The notes under the pieces are model-generated. The model was not told where the DNA came from, searched no databases, and saw only the letters and a list, made by a program, of their open reading frames with translations. Position numbers and translations under genes: made by a program. From UBA5336 sp038745855 (lineage in GTDB: Bacteria > Pseudomonadota > Alphaproteobacteria > Caulobacterales > Hyphomonadaceae), in NCBI GenBank assembly GCA_038745855.1, contig JBCDLC010000004.1, positions 62,001 through 126,000 of the forward strand: a stretch of 64,000 bases of DNA, read 5' to 3'. This document shows, piece after piece, positions 40,227-49,568 of the stretch. Positions within the stretch are counted from its first letter, which is position 1. Each line of letters opens with the position of its first letter.

Positions 40227-41090
40227 ATGGATGCCGTGCTCGGCGATTGGAGCATGAGTGTCCGGCCTGATCTGGGCGGATCACTCACTCGGCTTTTCTT
40301 CAAGGACGATCCTGTCTTGCGCCCATCAGATGGGCGAAGTATCACCTCGCCACTCGAGGGTTCAGGGTTTGTGCTCGCGCCCTACTCCGGACGAATTCGA
40401 AACGCCGCGTTCGTAAATCGGGGCCGTAGGATTGAGCTCAAGAGGAACTTTTCCCCGGAACCCCATTCCATCCATGGTGTGAGTTGGACATCAGACTGGC
40501 AGATTAAGTCCAACGACCCCTCTGGCGTACGTCTCGTCCACGAATATCGAGGCAACGAATGGCCATGGCCATTTGACGTGGAGCAAACTTTCCGCGCCAA
40601 CGGCAATACTCTCTCGGTAGAGCTGCAATTTACGAACAGGGCAGACAAGCCTGCTCCGGCGGGACTTGGCTGGCACCCCTATTTTCCTGATCCCGGGGGC
40701 GCCACTTTGACGGCCAACGCGATATCGATATGGCGGCGGGACAAAGAAGGCATTGCGGTTGAACCAAGAGTTCCAGAAAAACACGAAGACATCCGCAATC
40801 GAAAGCGCGTGATGGACCTATCCCTTGATGACTGTTTCTCACTCGACCAAGGGCCGGTGGAGATCGTCTGGCCCGATAGGAAGACCGCTATAACATTGAA
40901 AAGGAGCGCCTCGCTTGGGCACCTCATCGTCTACACGCCAGCGGACCAGCCATTCTTCTGTGTCGAGCCCGTCAGCCATGTCCCCGACGCCTTCAACAGC
41001 AGCCTGCCCTTCGAACAAACGGGGATGCGGACGCTGCACCCTAACGACGTCCTCACGGCGCGAATAGACTTAGTTGCAGGGCAGGCCTGA
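40227..41090 (+). CDS. Aldose 1-epimerase family protein
   Basis: A 287-aa galactose-mutarotase-like enzyme interconverting alpha and beta anomers of aldoses. Catalytic His is in GLGWHPYFPD and catalytic Glu in FFCVEPVSHVPDAF, both conserved; RNAAFVNRGRRIELKRN near the N-terminus is also typical. ATG 40227 follows GGGAGGGCGCG and excludes a longer frame running back through the divergent promoter. Its stop overlaps the xylB start as TGATG. In a xylose operon it would supply alpha-xylopyranose to xylose isomerase. Confidence 0.85.
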   Translation: MDAVLGDWSMSVRPDLGGSLTRLFFKDDPVLRPSDGRSITSPLEGSGFVLAPYSGRIRNAAFVNRGRRIELKRNFSPEPHSIHGVSWTSDWQIKSNDPSGVRLVHEYRGNEWPWPFDVEQTFRANGNTLSVELQFTNRADKPAPAGLGWHPYFPDPGGATLTANAISIWRRDKEGIAVEPRVPEKHEDIRNRKRVMDLSLDDCFSLDQGPVEIVWPDRKTAITLKRSASLGHLIVYTPADQPFFCVEPVSHVPDAFNSSLPFEQTGMRTLHPNDVLTARIDLVAGQA

Positions 41091-42553
41091 TGTTTCTCGG
41101 TGTCGATCTGGGTACGTCATCCGTAAAGGTGGTCTTGCAGGACCAGGCAGGCCTAGTGGTGGCCGACGCATCGGCACCCTTGACCGTGTCCCGGCCAGAG
41201 CCGCTTTGGAGCGAGCAGGATCCAGCAGAGTGGGTCAGCGCCGCAGAGGCGGCTGTGAAGGGCTTGCCAGCCAAATTGCGCCAGGGTGTTGAGGCTGTCG
41301 GACTATCGGGGCAAATGCACGGCCCAACGCTCTTGGACGCTGACGGCCGGGTGCTGCGCCCTGCAATCCTCTGGAATGACGGAAGATCGCATCGGGAGTG
41401 TCACGAGCTTGAGACCCGCGAGCCTCGTCTGCGCGATATTACCGGCAATAAAGCCATGGCTGGGTTTACCGCCCCCAAACTCCTTTGGACGCGTAAGCAC
41501 GAGCCCGAAACGTTTTCGAAAATCGCAAAAGTTCTCCTTCCGAAAGACTATCTGCGACTGGCCTGGACCGGCGACTATGCAACGGATGTATCAGACGCTT
41601 CGGGCACCTTGTGGCTGGACACGCAACACCGGCAGTGGAGTGAAGACGCCCTTGCTGCATCTGACATGACACCAGCCCATATGCCCACCCTCCATGAAGG
41701 GACCGCGTTCACAGGGTCAATTCGCGCAAGTACCTCGGCGCGGCTTGGCTTGCCCCCCGTCCCCGTCGTCGCTGGTGGAGGCGACCAGGCGGCGGGCGCT
41801 GTCGGCGTGGGCGTCACTCGCCCCGGTGAAGCATCGCTTTCGCTTGGCACCTCAGGTGTTCTCTTCATCGTGTCCGATGCATTCAAGCCAAATCCGGACG
41901 AAGCCGCCCACGCTTTCTGTCACGCCTTGCCAGATAGGTGGCACCAGATGGCGGTATTGCTGTCGGCCGCCAGCGCCGTCGATGCTGCGGCGCGCATGGC
42001 GGGTTACCCGACAGCTGCCGAAGCATATGCCGCCGCCGAAGCCCATGGGCAGAGCGACGGTGTCATGTTCCTGCCCTATCTAAGCGGAGAGCGGACACCC
42101 CACGATGACCCCTTCGCCCGCGGAGCTTTCTTCGGTCTTTCAGCAAACACGCGTCCTTCTTCTCTTGTCCACGCCGCGCTTGAGGGTGTTGCCTTCGCCT
42201 TTGTCGACGGGATGGACGCCCTTTCCCGCGCTGGAGGCATCGCCAACGATATAACGGTCATCGGTGGCGGCGCACGGTCGGCATATTGGGGAAAGATAAT
42301 ATCAAGCGCTCTCGGTTGCCCGCTCGTCTACAGAGAGGGCGCAGAAACAGGCCCTGCCGAGGGCGCCGCAAAGCTCGCTCGCATCGCATTGACTGGCGAG
42401 GATGCCATGCATGTTTTCGCACCTGCGCCTGTCCGAGCGGTCATCGAACCAAACGCTGAACGCCACGAATTCTACGGTTCCAAAATCAAGATCTGGCGTG
42501 AACTCTACCAAAGAACAAAAGCCCTTTCTCGAGAGGAAACTGCCCATGGCTGA
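41090..42553 (+). CDS. xylB: Xylulokinase XylB
   Basis: A 487-aa FGGY-family kinase phosphorylating D-xylulose. N-terminal phosphate loop LGVDLGTSSVKVVL, then SGQMHGP and ILWNDGRSH (sugar binding), GGGDQAAGAVGVGV with the catalytic Asp, and LPYLSGERTPHDDPFARGAF. These are standard xylulokinase features and the length fits. It overlaps the epimerase upstream and xylA downstream by 8 nt, so the three are translated together from the operator C promoter. Confidence 0.94.
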   Translation: MFLGVDLGTSSVKVVLQDQAGLVVADASAPLTVSRPEPLWSEQDPAEWVSAAEAAVKGLPAKLRQGVEAVGLSGQMHGPTLLDADGRVLRPAILWNDGRSHRECHELETREPRLRDITGNKAMAGFTAPKLLWTRKHEPETFSKIAKVLLPKDYLRLAWTGDYATDVSDASGTLWLDTQHRQWSEDALAASDMTPAHMPTLHEGTAFTGSIRASTSARLGLPPVPVVAGGGDQAAGAVGVGVTRPGEASLSLGTSGVLFIVSDAFKPNPDEAAHAFCHALPDRWHQMAVLLSAASAVDAAARMAGYPTAAEAYAAAEAHGQSDGVMFLPYLSGERTPHDDPFARGAFFGLSANTRPSSLVHAALEGVAFAFVDGMDALSRAGGIANDITVIGGGARSAYWGKIISSALGCPLVYREGAETGPAEGAAKLARIALTGEDAMHVFAPAPVRAVIEPNAERHEFYGSKIKIWRELYQRTKALSREETAHG

Positions 42554-43850
42554 CACGATTTTCTCCTCCGTTGATCCAGTCGCCTTCGGCGGCAAAGACA
42601 GCACCAGTCCGCTCGCCTTCAAATGGTATGACGCGGACCGCATCGTCATGGGAAAATCCATGGCCGAACATCTACGGTGGGCAGTGTGCTACTGGCACTC
42701 GTTCAGCTGGCCAGGGTCCGATATCTTTGGAGATGGCGCTCTACCGCGACCGTGGCTGTCGGGCGAACAAGATCACACCTCGGCACTCGAGAAGCTGGAC
42801 GCAGCCTTTGACTTCTTCCAGCGGATTGGAGCACCGTTTTTCTGCTTCCACGACGTCGATGCCGCAGCCGCGGGCGCAACCGTGAAAGACCTCACGGAAA
42901 ATGTACGGCGCATCGCAGAGCCCATGGCGCGAAAGATGGACGATACCGGCGTTAAACTCCTCTGGGGCACGGCAAACCTGTTCTCCCATCCCCGCTACAT
43001 GGCCGGTGCTGCGACCAATCCCGACCCGGAAGTGTTCAAATGCGCGGCGGCGCAAGTCCGTACGATGCTGGACACGACCCATCAGTTGGGCGGAGCAAAC
43101 TACGTCCTCTGGGGAGGGCGCGAAGGCTATGACACTCTGCTCAACACAAACCTGAAGCAGGAGATGGACCAGTTTGCGCGCTTTCTCTCACTCGTGGTCG
43201 ATTACAAGCACAAGATTGGTTTCAAGGGCCCCTTGCTCATCGAACCCAAGCCCCATGAGCCGATGAAACACCAGTATGACCGCGATGCGGCAACAGTCGT
43301 CGCGTTTCTGGAGCGGTATGATCTCACCGCCGATATAAAGCTGAACATCGAGGCAAATCACGCGACGCTTGCGGGATCGAGCTTTGAGCACGAAGTGGCC
43401 AACGCGATCGCGCTGGACGCTTTTGGGTCCATCGATATCAATCGCGGCGATCCGCAAAATGGTTGGGACACTGACCAGTTCCATAATGACCCCACCGAAA
43501 TGACGTGCGTCATGCGCCACATCCTGAAGGCAGGCGGTTTTACTTCAGGTGGTTTCAACTTCGACGCCAAGCTCCGTCGTCAGAGCATTGATGCAGAGGA
43601 TCTGTTCCTCGCACACATCGGCGGTGTCGATGTGCTTGCCCGGGCGCTGGTTCAGGCGGCCGATCTCGTTGAGGGCGGCCAGCTCGAGGCCGCTATCGCA
43701 GACCGTTATGGGGGCTGGCACACGACCGAAGGACAACGGATTTTAGGCGGCGATGTCACCCTCGAAAGCCTGGCAGACAATGCAGGCGATCCGAAGCCAC
43801 GGTCGGGCAAACAGGAAATGCTCGAAAACCTCATCAACGCGGCCGTGTGA
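42546..43850 (+). CDS. xylA: Xylose isomerase XylA
   Basis: A 434-aa class II xylose isomerase converting D-xylose to D-xylulose. His102 and Asp103 (FCFHDVD) form the ring-opening pair; metal ligands are in LIEPKPHEPMKHQYD, NIEANHATLAGSSFEHE, SIDINRGDPQNGWDTDQF and FNFDAKLRR. ATG 42546 lies inside the end of xylB, with the frame extending further upstream only as an overlap artefact. With xylB and the epimerase this forms a complete isomerase route from xylose to xylulose 5-phosphate. Confidence 0.96.
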   Translation: MADTIFSSVDPVAFGGKDSTSPLAFKWYDADRIVMGKSMAEHLRWAVCYWHSFSWPGSDIFGDGALPRPWLSGEQDHTSALEKLDAAFDFFQRIGAPFFCFHDVDAAAAGATVKDLTENVRRIAEPMARKMDDTGVKLLWGTANLFSHPRYMAGAATNPDPEVFKCAAAQVRTMLDTTHQLGGANYVLWGGREGYDTLLNTNLKQEMDQFARFLSLVVDYKHKIGFKGPLLIEPKPHEPMKHQYDRDAATVVAFLERYDLTADIKLNIEANHATLAGSSFEHEVANAIALDAFGSIDINRGDPQNGWDTDQFHNDPTEMTCVMRHILKAGGFTSGGFNFDAKLRRQSIDAEDLFLAHIGGVDVLARALVQAADLVEGGQLEAAIADRYGGWHTTEGQRILGGDVTLESLADNAGDPKPRSGKQEMLENLINAAV

Positions 43851-43884
43851 GCCCGCTGTCACCCGAAATCAAAGAGACATACGC

Positions 43885-46020
43885 ATGACCAAATTCGCGC
43901 CAAAAAAGGGCCAGACCGACCGGGAAATCGCCAAGACGGTAGAAGCAATTCTCGCCGAAACGACCTTGGAGGAGAAGGTCGCGATGATGTCGGGAAAGGG
44001 CTTCTTCGAGTCGATGCAACGTACAGGGATGCGTTGGTGCGGCGAGCCCTACCGTGCCGGTGGCGGATGTGAACGCCTCGGCGTGCCCGCGCTGTACTTT
44101 ACCGACGGTCCACGAGGGGTTGCGCGTGGAAACTCAACCTGCTTTCCAGCCTCGATTGCACGAGGTGCCGCCTGGGATCGCGATCTCGAACGCCGCATCG
44201 GCGAAGTCATGGGGATAGAGGCACGCGCACAGGACTGCACGTTGTCAGGCGCCGTCTGCGTGAACCTGCTCAGGCATCCCGGATGGGGACGCGCCCAGGA
44301 AACCTATGGCGAGGATCCTTACCACGTTGGGGAGATCGGTGCCGCCCTCGCCAAGGGGATACAGACCCACAATGTGGTTGCGACAGTTAAGCACTACGCG
44401 CTCAACTCAATCGAAAACGCGCGCTTCAAAGTGGACGTTCGTGTCGACGGGCGCACCTTGCGCGAAGTCTACTTGCCCCACTTCAAGCGTATCCTTGACG
44501 CTGGCTGTGCGAGCGTGATGAGCGCCTACAACAAGATGAACGGCGAGTATTGCGGTCAGCACCGGGAACTATTGACCGATATCCTTCGCGGCGAATGGGG
44601 GTTCGACGGCTTTGTCCATTCCGACTGGGTCATGGGCGTCTATCACCCCTATGGCGCCTCCGCCGGACTGGACGTTGAAAACCCCGAGCCCATCCATTTC
44701 GGCGCAAAGCTCATCGATGCAGTCGAAAATGGTCAGATCGAACCTTCCGTCATCGATACCGCCTGCAGACGAATCTTGCGGACGATCTACCGATTTGCCT
44801 GCGCTGAAGACCCCTATCAAACGTACACCGGCGACATGGTCGCCAGCCCAGCCAATCTCGCCGTCGCGCTGGAGGCTGCCGAAAAGTCTGCCGTCCTACT
44901 GACAAATTCCGGTCTGCTGCCATTGGAGAAATCTGCGGGCGTTGGCGTGTTCGGCAAGCTGGCCGCCATCGAAAACACCGGCGACCACGGCTCCTCCCGG
45001 GTAATTCCACCGTATACGGTCACAGCCCTCGACGGCATCAACAAGTATCTCGGACAAGCCCAAGGGTTGGCGGGCGATGAAGATGATCTCGAAGCGGCTG
45101 CAAACGCCGCCAGGGGCGTTGAAACCGCAATCGTCATCGTTGGCACAACGGCCGAGCATGAAGGGGAGTACATCCCGGGTGAATTCGGCGACCAGGCACC
45201 AATCCCCGAAGAAGTCGCAGACGCGCTGGGCGATCGACCCGCACCGGATGCGGCGTCAGCAGAGAATGCGGGGGCACTCGGCGGCGGCAGTGACCGCGGC
45301 GGTGACCGCGAAAAACTGCGCCTCCCAGACGATCAGGTCGCGCTGATCAAGGCCGTCAGCGCGGCCAACCCAAACACGATTGTCGTCATCGTATCTGGCT
45401 CGGCAATCATCTGCGATTGGGCTGGCGACGTGGCGGCGATCCTCCAGACTTTCTACTCAGGCATGGAAGGCGGCACGGCACTCGCAAAACTCCTCTATGG
45501 CGACATTAGCCCATCAGGGAAGCTCCCCTTTACTGTCGCTGAGGACGAGGCCGATTATCCATTCTTCGACAAGAATGCCGATGAAATCGAATACGGTCCT
45601 CTCCATGGCTACGCATTGATGCAAGCGACACAGACCAAGCCGCAATTCGGCTTCGGGCATGGACTGAGCTACACCACCTTTGAACACCGCGCTCTGAAAA
45701 CACGCCGCACGCATTCTGGCATCGACGTCGAGGTGACTATTGTGAACACAGGCGCGCGCAAAGCCGATGAAATCGTACAGGTTTATGCCGGGTTCCCGAA
45801 CGTGATCGTAGAGCGCCCGGCCCCGCTGCTCCGGGGCTTCGAGAGGATTTCGCTGGATCCGGGCGCGCGAAAAACCGTCCAGCTGTTCATTCCCGATGAT
45901 GATCTCAAGTACTGGGACGAGACCAGCCAGAGTTGGCTCATCGAACCAGGGCAGCACGTGATCTATGCGGGTGGATCGTTTTCCTCGGCGCAGGGACTCT
46001 CAGCCACACTCTCAATTTGA
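43885..46020 (+). CDS. Glycoside hydrolase family 3 enzyme, probable beta-xylosidase/glucosidase
   Basis: A 711-aa GH3 enzyme with N-terminal barrel, second alpha/beta domain and C-terminal fibronectin-like domain (about 615-711). Nucleophile is Asp247 in FVHSDWVMG; KHYALNSIENAR, SAYNKMNGEYC and GRAQETYGEDP are conserved. In the second domain the expected acid/base region TTAEHEGE (421-428) is separated from DREKLRLP (474-481) by about 45 residues of Ala/Gly/Pro-rich sequence with a duplicated GSDRGGDR, an unusual insertion. No signal peptide is evident, so it probably cleaves imported oligosaccharides in the cytoplasm. ATG 43885, 34 bp after xylA, is the likely start. Confidence 0.88.
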   Translation: MTKFAPKKGQTDREIAKTVEAILAETTLEEKVAMMSGKGFFESMQRTGMRWCGEPYRAGGGCERLGVPALYFTDGPRGVARGNSTCFPASIARGAAWDRDLERRIGEVMGIEARAQDCTLSGAVCVNLLRHPGWGRAQETYGEDPYHVGEIGAALAKGIQTHNVVATVKHYALNSIENARFKVDVRVDGRTLREVYLPHFKRILDAGCASVMSAYNKMNGEYCGQHRELLTDILRGEWGFDGFVHSDWVMGVYHPYGASAGLDVENPEPIHFGAKLIDAVENGQIEPSVIDTACRRILRTIYRFACAEDPYQTYTGDMVASPANLAVALEAAEKSAVLLTNSGLLPLEKSAGVGVFGKLAAIENTGDHGSSRVIPPYTVTALDGINKYLGQAQGLAGDEDDLEAAANAARGVETAIVIVGTTAEHEGEYIPGEFGDQAPIPEEVADALGDRPAPDAASAENAGALGGGSDRGGDREKLRLPDDQVALIKAVSAANPNTIVVIVSGSAIICDWAGDVAAILQTFYSGMEGGTALAKLLYGDISPSGKLPFTVAEDEADYPFFDKNADEIEYGPLHGYALMQATQTKPQFGFGHGLSYTTFEHRALKTRRTHSGIDVEVTIVNTGARKADEIVQVYAGFPNVIVERPAPLLRGFERISLDPGARKTVQLFIPDDDLKYWDETSQSWLIEPGQHVIYAGGSFSSAQGLSATLSI

Positions 46021-46207
46021 TCGCGCCGCTTTTCGAAGTTTGGCTACTCCTCCGTACGCCTCGCCGAGTGTCCCCGTTGGCCACTCCAGGAGCGCATCCA
46101 GTCGTCGGCGACACGATGGGCTGACGATGAGGGCGAGGGCTTACGACGCCTTGAACCGAGCCATCCTATCGATCTACTTGGCTCGTTTCCGATAAAGGGC
46201 GGGGCCT
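46021..46207. other. Intergenic region between GH3 gene and cobT
   Basis: A 187-bp gap that separates the xylose block from the B12 block. It presumably holds a terminator and the cobT promoter. I see no B12 box, no copy of the CCAATTGG palindrome and no strong terminator hairpin. Confidence 0.5.
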
Positions 46208-46210
46208 GTG

Positions 46211-47239
46211 ATGATGATTTCGACTAGCGAAGACTTCGAATCGCAACTGCGCGCGGCGATCGACGGCAAGACAAAGCCGGTTGGTGCGCTCGGCCGGATT
46301 GAAGCGCTTGCTGCACAGATTGCCCGCATTCAAGGTACATTGGCGCCCAGGGTGGAAAGCTGCGCGCTCACGATTTTTGCCGGTGACCACGGCCTGGCGG
46401 CGTGCGGGGTCTCGGCCTACCCGCAGGCCGTCACCCGGCAGATGGTGATGAATTTTCTAACGGGCGGGGCCGCAGCCAGTGTTTTCGCCCGATCGGTCAA
46501 GGCAGAGATCCAGGTGGTGGACGCTGGGATCGCCGGTCCGCCGATCGACCACCCCGATCTCATCAGCCGCCGGATCGCGCCAGGCACAGCCAATGCTCTT
46601 ACCGGGCCAGCCATGACAGCAGACCAGGCTAACAACGCGCTCGAAATCGGGCGCTCCATCGGCGGGCGACTTCGCACAGATGTTGCTTGCTTCGGTGAAA
46701 TGGGCATCGGCAACACGTCGTCGGCATCCCTCGTTTCCGCAAAGGTGTTGGGGCACCCCGTCACAGCGCTCATCGGCCGAGGCACAGGGGTCGACGATGA
46801 CCAACTCGCACGCAAGCATTCGCTGCTCGGGCAGGCGGCCGCCCGCACCGAGGACACCCTGGACGCTAAAACGGCGCTCATGGAGTATGGTGGATTCGAG
46901 ATCGTGATGATGACTGGCGCCATGATGCAAGCGGCAGAAACCCGACGTGTGGTGATGATTGACGGCTTTATCGCGACCGCCGCCGCCCTTTGTGCCTCCC
47001 GATTGGCTAGGGGTTGCGACGCAAACTTTGTGTTCGCGCATCGCTCCGCGGAAGCCGGGCACCGTATTCTGATCGACACTTTTGGCGCCGAACCACTTCT
47101 GGACCTTGAGATGCGCCTTGGCGAAGGCACTGGCGCGCTGTTGGCGTTTCCTTTGGTAAAGGCGGCGGCTGCCATGCTTAGGGAAATGGCGAGCTTCGAG
47201 AGTGCTGGTGTGAGCGGCCGGTCCCAGAATACGCCGTGA
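46211..47239 (+). CDS. cobT: Nicotinate-nucleotide--dimethylbenzimidazole phosphoribosyltransferase
   Basis: A 342-aa CobT enzyme that makes alpha-ribazole 5'-phosphate from dimethylbenzimidazole and nicotinate mononucleotide. Family motifs: KPVGALGRIEALAAQIARIQ, FAGDHGLAACGVSAYP, FGEMGIGNTSSASL, and the C-terminal LRLGEGTGALLAFPL with the catalytic Glu. GTG 46208, ATG 46211 and ATG 46214 are possible starts; 46211 has the best spacing to AGGGCGGGG. First gene of cobT-cobS-cobC-cobO. The 187 bp before it has no B12 box or obvious hairpin, unlike the leader of btuB. Confidence 0.93.
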   Translation: MMISTSEDFESQLRAAIDGKTKPVGALGRIEALAAQIARIQGTLAPRVESCALTIFAGDHGLAACGVSAYPQAVTRQMVMNFLTGGAAASVFARSVKAEIQVVDAGIAGPPIDHPDLISRRIAPGTANALTGPAMTADQANNALEIGRSIGGRLRTDVACFGEMGIGNTSSASLVSAKVLGHPVTALIGRGTGVDDDQLARKHSLLGQAAARTEDTLDAKTALMEYGGFEIVMMTGAMMQAAETRRVVMIDGFIATAAALCASRLARGCDANFVFAHRSAEAGHRILIDTFGAEPLLDLEMRLGEGTGALLAFPLVKAAAAMLREMASFESAGVSGRSQNTP

Positions 47240-48012
47240 AGTCAGGACACCCCATAACGAATGAGGGCGCATGTTTCTTGCTGGCCCTGCAGTTTCTGAC
47301 CCGCCTGCCAGTGAAAACAGATGGGCTCTACACGTCCGAGCGGATGGCCGCGTCCGTGCGATATTATCCCCTGGTCGGCGCACTCGTTGGCGGCCTCTCG
47401 GCACTGGTCTTCCTGGGCGCGAGTGCGGCTTTGCCCCAGCCGGTCGCTGTCCTGTCTGCCATTGCGGCTGGGCTGCTACTGACCGGGGCTTTCCATGAAG
47501 ACGGTCTTGCGGACACGTTCGATGGTATCGGCGGTGGACTAACCCGGCGAAAGGCCCTCGAAATCATGCGAGATTCACGGCTGGGAACCTATGGAACCCT
47601 GGCGCTTTTCGTGGCGCTGGCCCTGAAAGCAGCAGCCTTGATGGCGCTCACCGTCGAATTCACCGTCGCTGCGCTGATCGCGGGACACAGCTTCTCTCGT
47701 CTGTCGAGTGTACTGGTTCTCGCTACCAGCGCGTACGTGAGGGCTGAAGGCACGGGGAAACCTGTGGCAGGCGGCATATCGCCGGCAGGCTTGATCGTTG
47801 CGCTCGCAACCGGGTGCGCCATTGCAGCACTATGGTGGACCACCCTGCCGCCTATGGCGCTTGGGCTGGCCATACTCGCTCTGGTCGCCGGCCACGGGCT
47901 GATGCGAGCATTCTTCGAGCCAAAACTCGGCGGCTATACCGGCGACACACTCGGCGCTGTGCAGCAAGCCAGCGAAATCAGCTTTTACTTGGGGCTGGCG
48001 TCGTGGGTCTGA
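47236..48012 (+). CDS. cobS: Adenosylcobinamide-GDP ribazoletransferase CobS
   Basis: A 258-aa integral membrane cobalamin synthase that joins adenosylcobinamide-GDP with alpha-ribazole (or its phosphate). The family motif HEDGLADTFDGIGGGLTRRK followed by IMRDSRLGTYG is present, as are FLTRLPVKT near the N-terminus and several membrane helices. GTG 47236 overlaps the cobT stop as GTGA, and its own stop lies inside the start of cobC. Confidence 0.93.
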   Translation: MKSGHPITNEGACFLLALQFLTRLPVKTDGLYTSERMAASVRYYPLVGALVGGLSALVFLGASAALPQPVAVLSAIAAGLLLTGAFHEDGLADTFDGIGGGLTRRKALEIMRDSRLGTYGTLALFVALALKAAALMALTVEFTVAALIAGHSFSRLSSVLVLATSAYVRAEGTGKPVAGGISPAGLIVALATGCAIAALWWTTLPPMALGLAILALVAGHGLMRAFFEPKLGGYTGDTLGAVQQASEISFYLGLASWV

Positions 48013-48539
48013 TTATCGTTCGTCACACGCGGCCGCTGATTGCCGAGGGGATCTGCTACGGCCGCACCGACCTCAATGTTGCAGACACGTTTCCAGATGA
48101 AGCCGAAAACGTGACTGCATCACTACCCGTCTTCGAGCGGATCGTATCGAGCCCGCTCACGCGTTGCCGGAAGCTTGCCGACATCCTGGCTGAGCAGACA
48201 GGTCTGTCCGTGACGGAAGATGCGCGGGTGACGGAGATGGATTTCGGCGCCTGGGAAGGGCGCCCCTGGTCGGACATTCCGCGTGCCGAACTCGACGCTT
48301 GGGCGGCAGATTTCCTCCATGCCCGGCCCCATGGTGGCGAGAGCGTTGCCATGCTGCGAAGACGGGTCAATGACGCCCTTTCCGATTGGCAGAGCCAAAC
48401 CCGCTCGACCTTGATTGTCGCCCATTCCGGTGTGATCCGAGCGGCGCGAGCCACCGGCGATACCGCAGATGCCTTCAGCACCCATGTTGGCTTCGGCGAG
48501 TTCGTGACCATACCATCTTTCGGCGGAGAGAAGCGATGA
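48003..48539 (+). CDS. cobC: Alpha-ribazole phosphatase-like histidine phosphatase CobC
   Basis: A 178-aa histidine phosphatase, assigned to CobC by its place between cobS and cobO. The catalytic RHTRP is at residues 7-11, the second His in IVAHSGVIRA, and the arginine/glutamate motifs in SSPLTRCRKLA and TEMDFGAWEG. It would dephosphorylate adenosylcobalamin 5'-phosphate or alpha-ribazole phosphate. The GTG 48003 start overlaps the cobS stop by 10 nt; ATGA links it to cobO. Confidence 0.87.
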   Translation: MGLIIVRHTRPLIAEGICYGRTDLNVADTFPDEAENVTASLPVFERIVSSPLTRCRKLADILAEQTGLSVTEDARVTEMDFGAWEGRPWSDIPRAELDAWAADFLHARPHGGESVAMLRRRVNDALSDWQSQTRSTLIVAHSGVIRAARATGDTADAFSTHVGFGEFVTIPSFGGEKR

Positions 48540-49135
48540 GCGACACCAGCGATCACAACGCGAGGATGAAGGCACTTCAGGCCGAGCAGAAGCGCAAGCA
48601 AGCGGAGGTGCGCGATCCCGGCCGCGGCCTGGTGCTAGTCCACACGGGCGACGGTAAGGGCAAGTCGAGTTCGGCTTTCGGGGTGATCATTCGGGCCCTT
48701 GGATGGGGTCACAAGGTGGGCGTCGTCCAGTTCATCAAGGGAAAGTGGATCACCGGCGAGAAGCAATTCTTCAACAAGCTGGAGCAGGTCGATTGGCACA
48801 CGATGGGCGACGGTTTCACATGGGACACCCAGGACCGTGACAGGGATATCGCAGCGGCTGAAGCCGCTTTCGATCGAGCGGCAAAGATGATGTCCAGCGG
48901 CGAGTACGATCTCGTTGTGCTCGATGAGATCAACATCGCCCTCCGCTATGACTATCTCGAGATCGAGGCGGTTTTGAACGCTTTAGAAGCCAGGTCGCAA
49001 CGGACCAGCGTCGTCCTTACGGGCCGGGACGCCAAGCCTTCCCTTTGTGAATACGCGGACCTTGTGAGCGAGATGCGCGAAATAAAGCATCCATTCAAGG
49101 CGGGCATCAAAGCCCAGCGGGGGATCGACTTCTAA
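48536..49135 (+). CDS. cobO: Corrinoid adenosyltransferase CobO/BtuR type
   Basis: A 199-aa ATP:cob(I)alamin/cob(I)yrinic acid a,c-diamide adenosyltransferase. P-loop GDGKGKSS (38-45), then GWGHKVGVVQFIKGKW, LVVLDEINIALRYDYL and the terminal KHPFKAGIKAQRGIDF are diagnostic of the CobA/BtuR/CobO family. It forms the Co-C5' bond needed for the active coenzyme. Last gene of the cobTSCO operon; the cobalamin riboswitch begins about 85 bp later. Confidence 0.94.
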   Translation: MSDTSDHNARMKALQAEQKRKQAEVRDPGRGLVLVHTGDGKGKSSSAFGVIIRALGWGHKVGVVQFIKGKWITGEKQFFNKLEQVDWHTMGDGFTWDTQDRDRDIAAAEAAFDRAAKMMSSGEYDLVVLDEINIALRYDYLEIEAVLNALEARSQRTSVVLTGRDAKPSLCEYADLVSEMREIKHPFKAGIKAQRGIDF

Positions 49136-49220
49136 GCGTTGGAAAGACGTTTGCGCAGTCGCAAAGACGCTGACCAAATTCAATTGACAAGGCTCGGCTT
49201 TACCAGCATTTCCGACGACA

Positions 49221-49376
<156 letters not shown>

Positions 49377-49476
49377 TCGCGTCGTTCGTCCGGAGACCGG
49401 GATGAGTTCTCTGAGGGCGGGAAGACGGACTTGGAAAAGGCCTGTCTCTCCTTGGAAACGGCACCTTGCAAAGGGC

Positions 49477-49512
49477 CTGGCCGCCCGACGACACGTCGTG
49501 TCGTGAGGCCAG
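49477..49512 (+). promoter_or_regulatory. Two-tier hairpin between riboswitch and btuB
   Basis: CTGGCC (49477-49482) pairs with GGCCAG (49507-49512) around an inner stem ACGACAC/GTGTCGT (49488-49494 with 49498-49504) and a three-base loop GTC. It lies about 100 nt after the B12 box and 57 nt before the btuB ATG. No T-run follows, so it is not an obvious terminator; it may be part of the expression platform or an RNA-stability element. Confidence 0.55.
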
Positions 49513-49568
49513 ACATGTCGTTCAAGGCGCGCTCTTCACCGGGCGGCGGCGCGCTGGAGGGGAAACCC

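Noticed and set aside
22690..46020. Classical genomic island integrated at tRNA-Ser
   Set aside because: No integrase, transposase or direct repeat of the tRNA 3' end was found inside the window; kept only as a low-interest idea.
46457..47404. Open frame antisense to cobT and the start of cobS
   Set aside because: Both sense genes carry all family motifs; the antisense protein has none.
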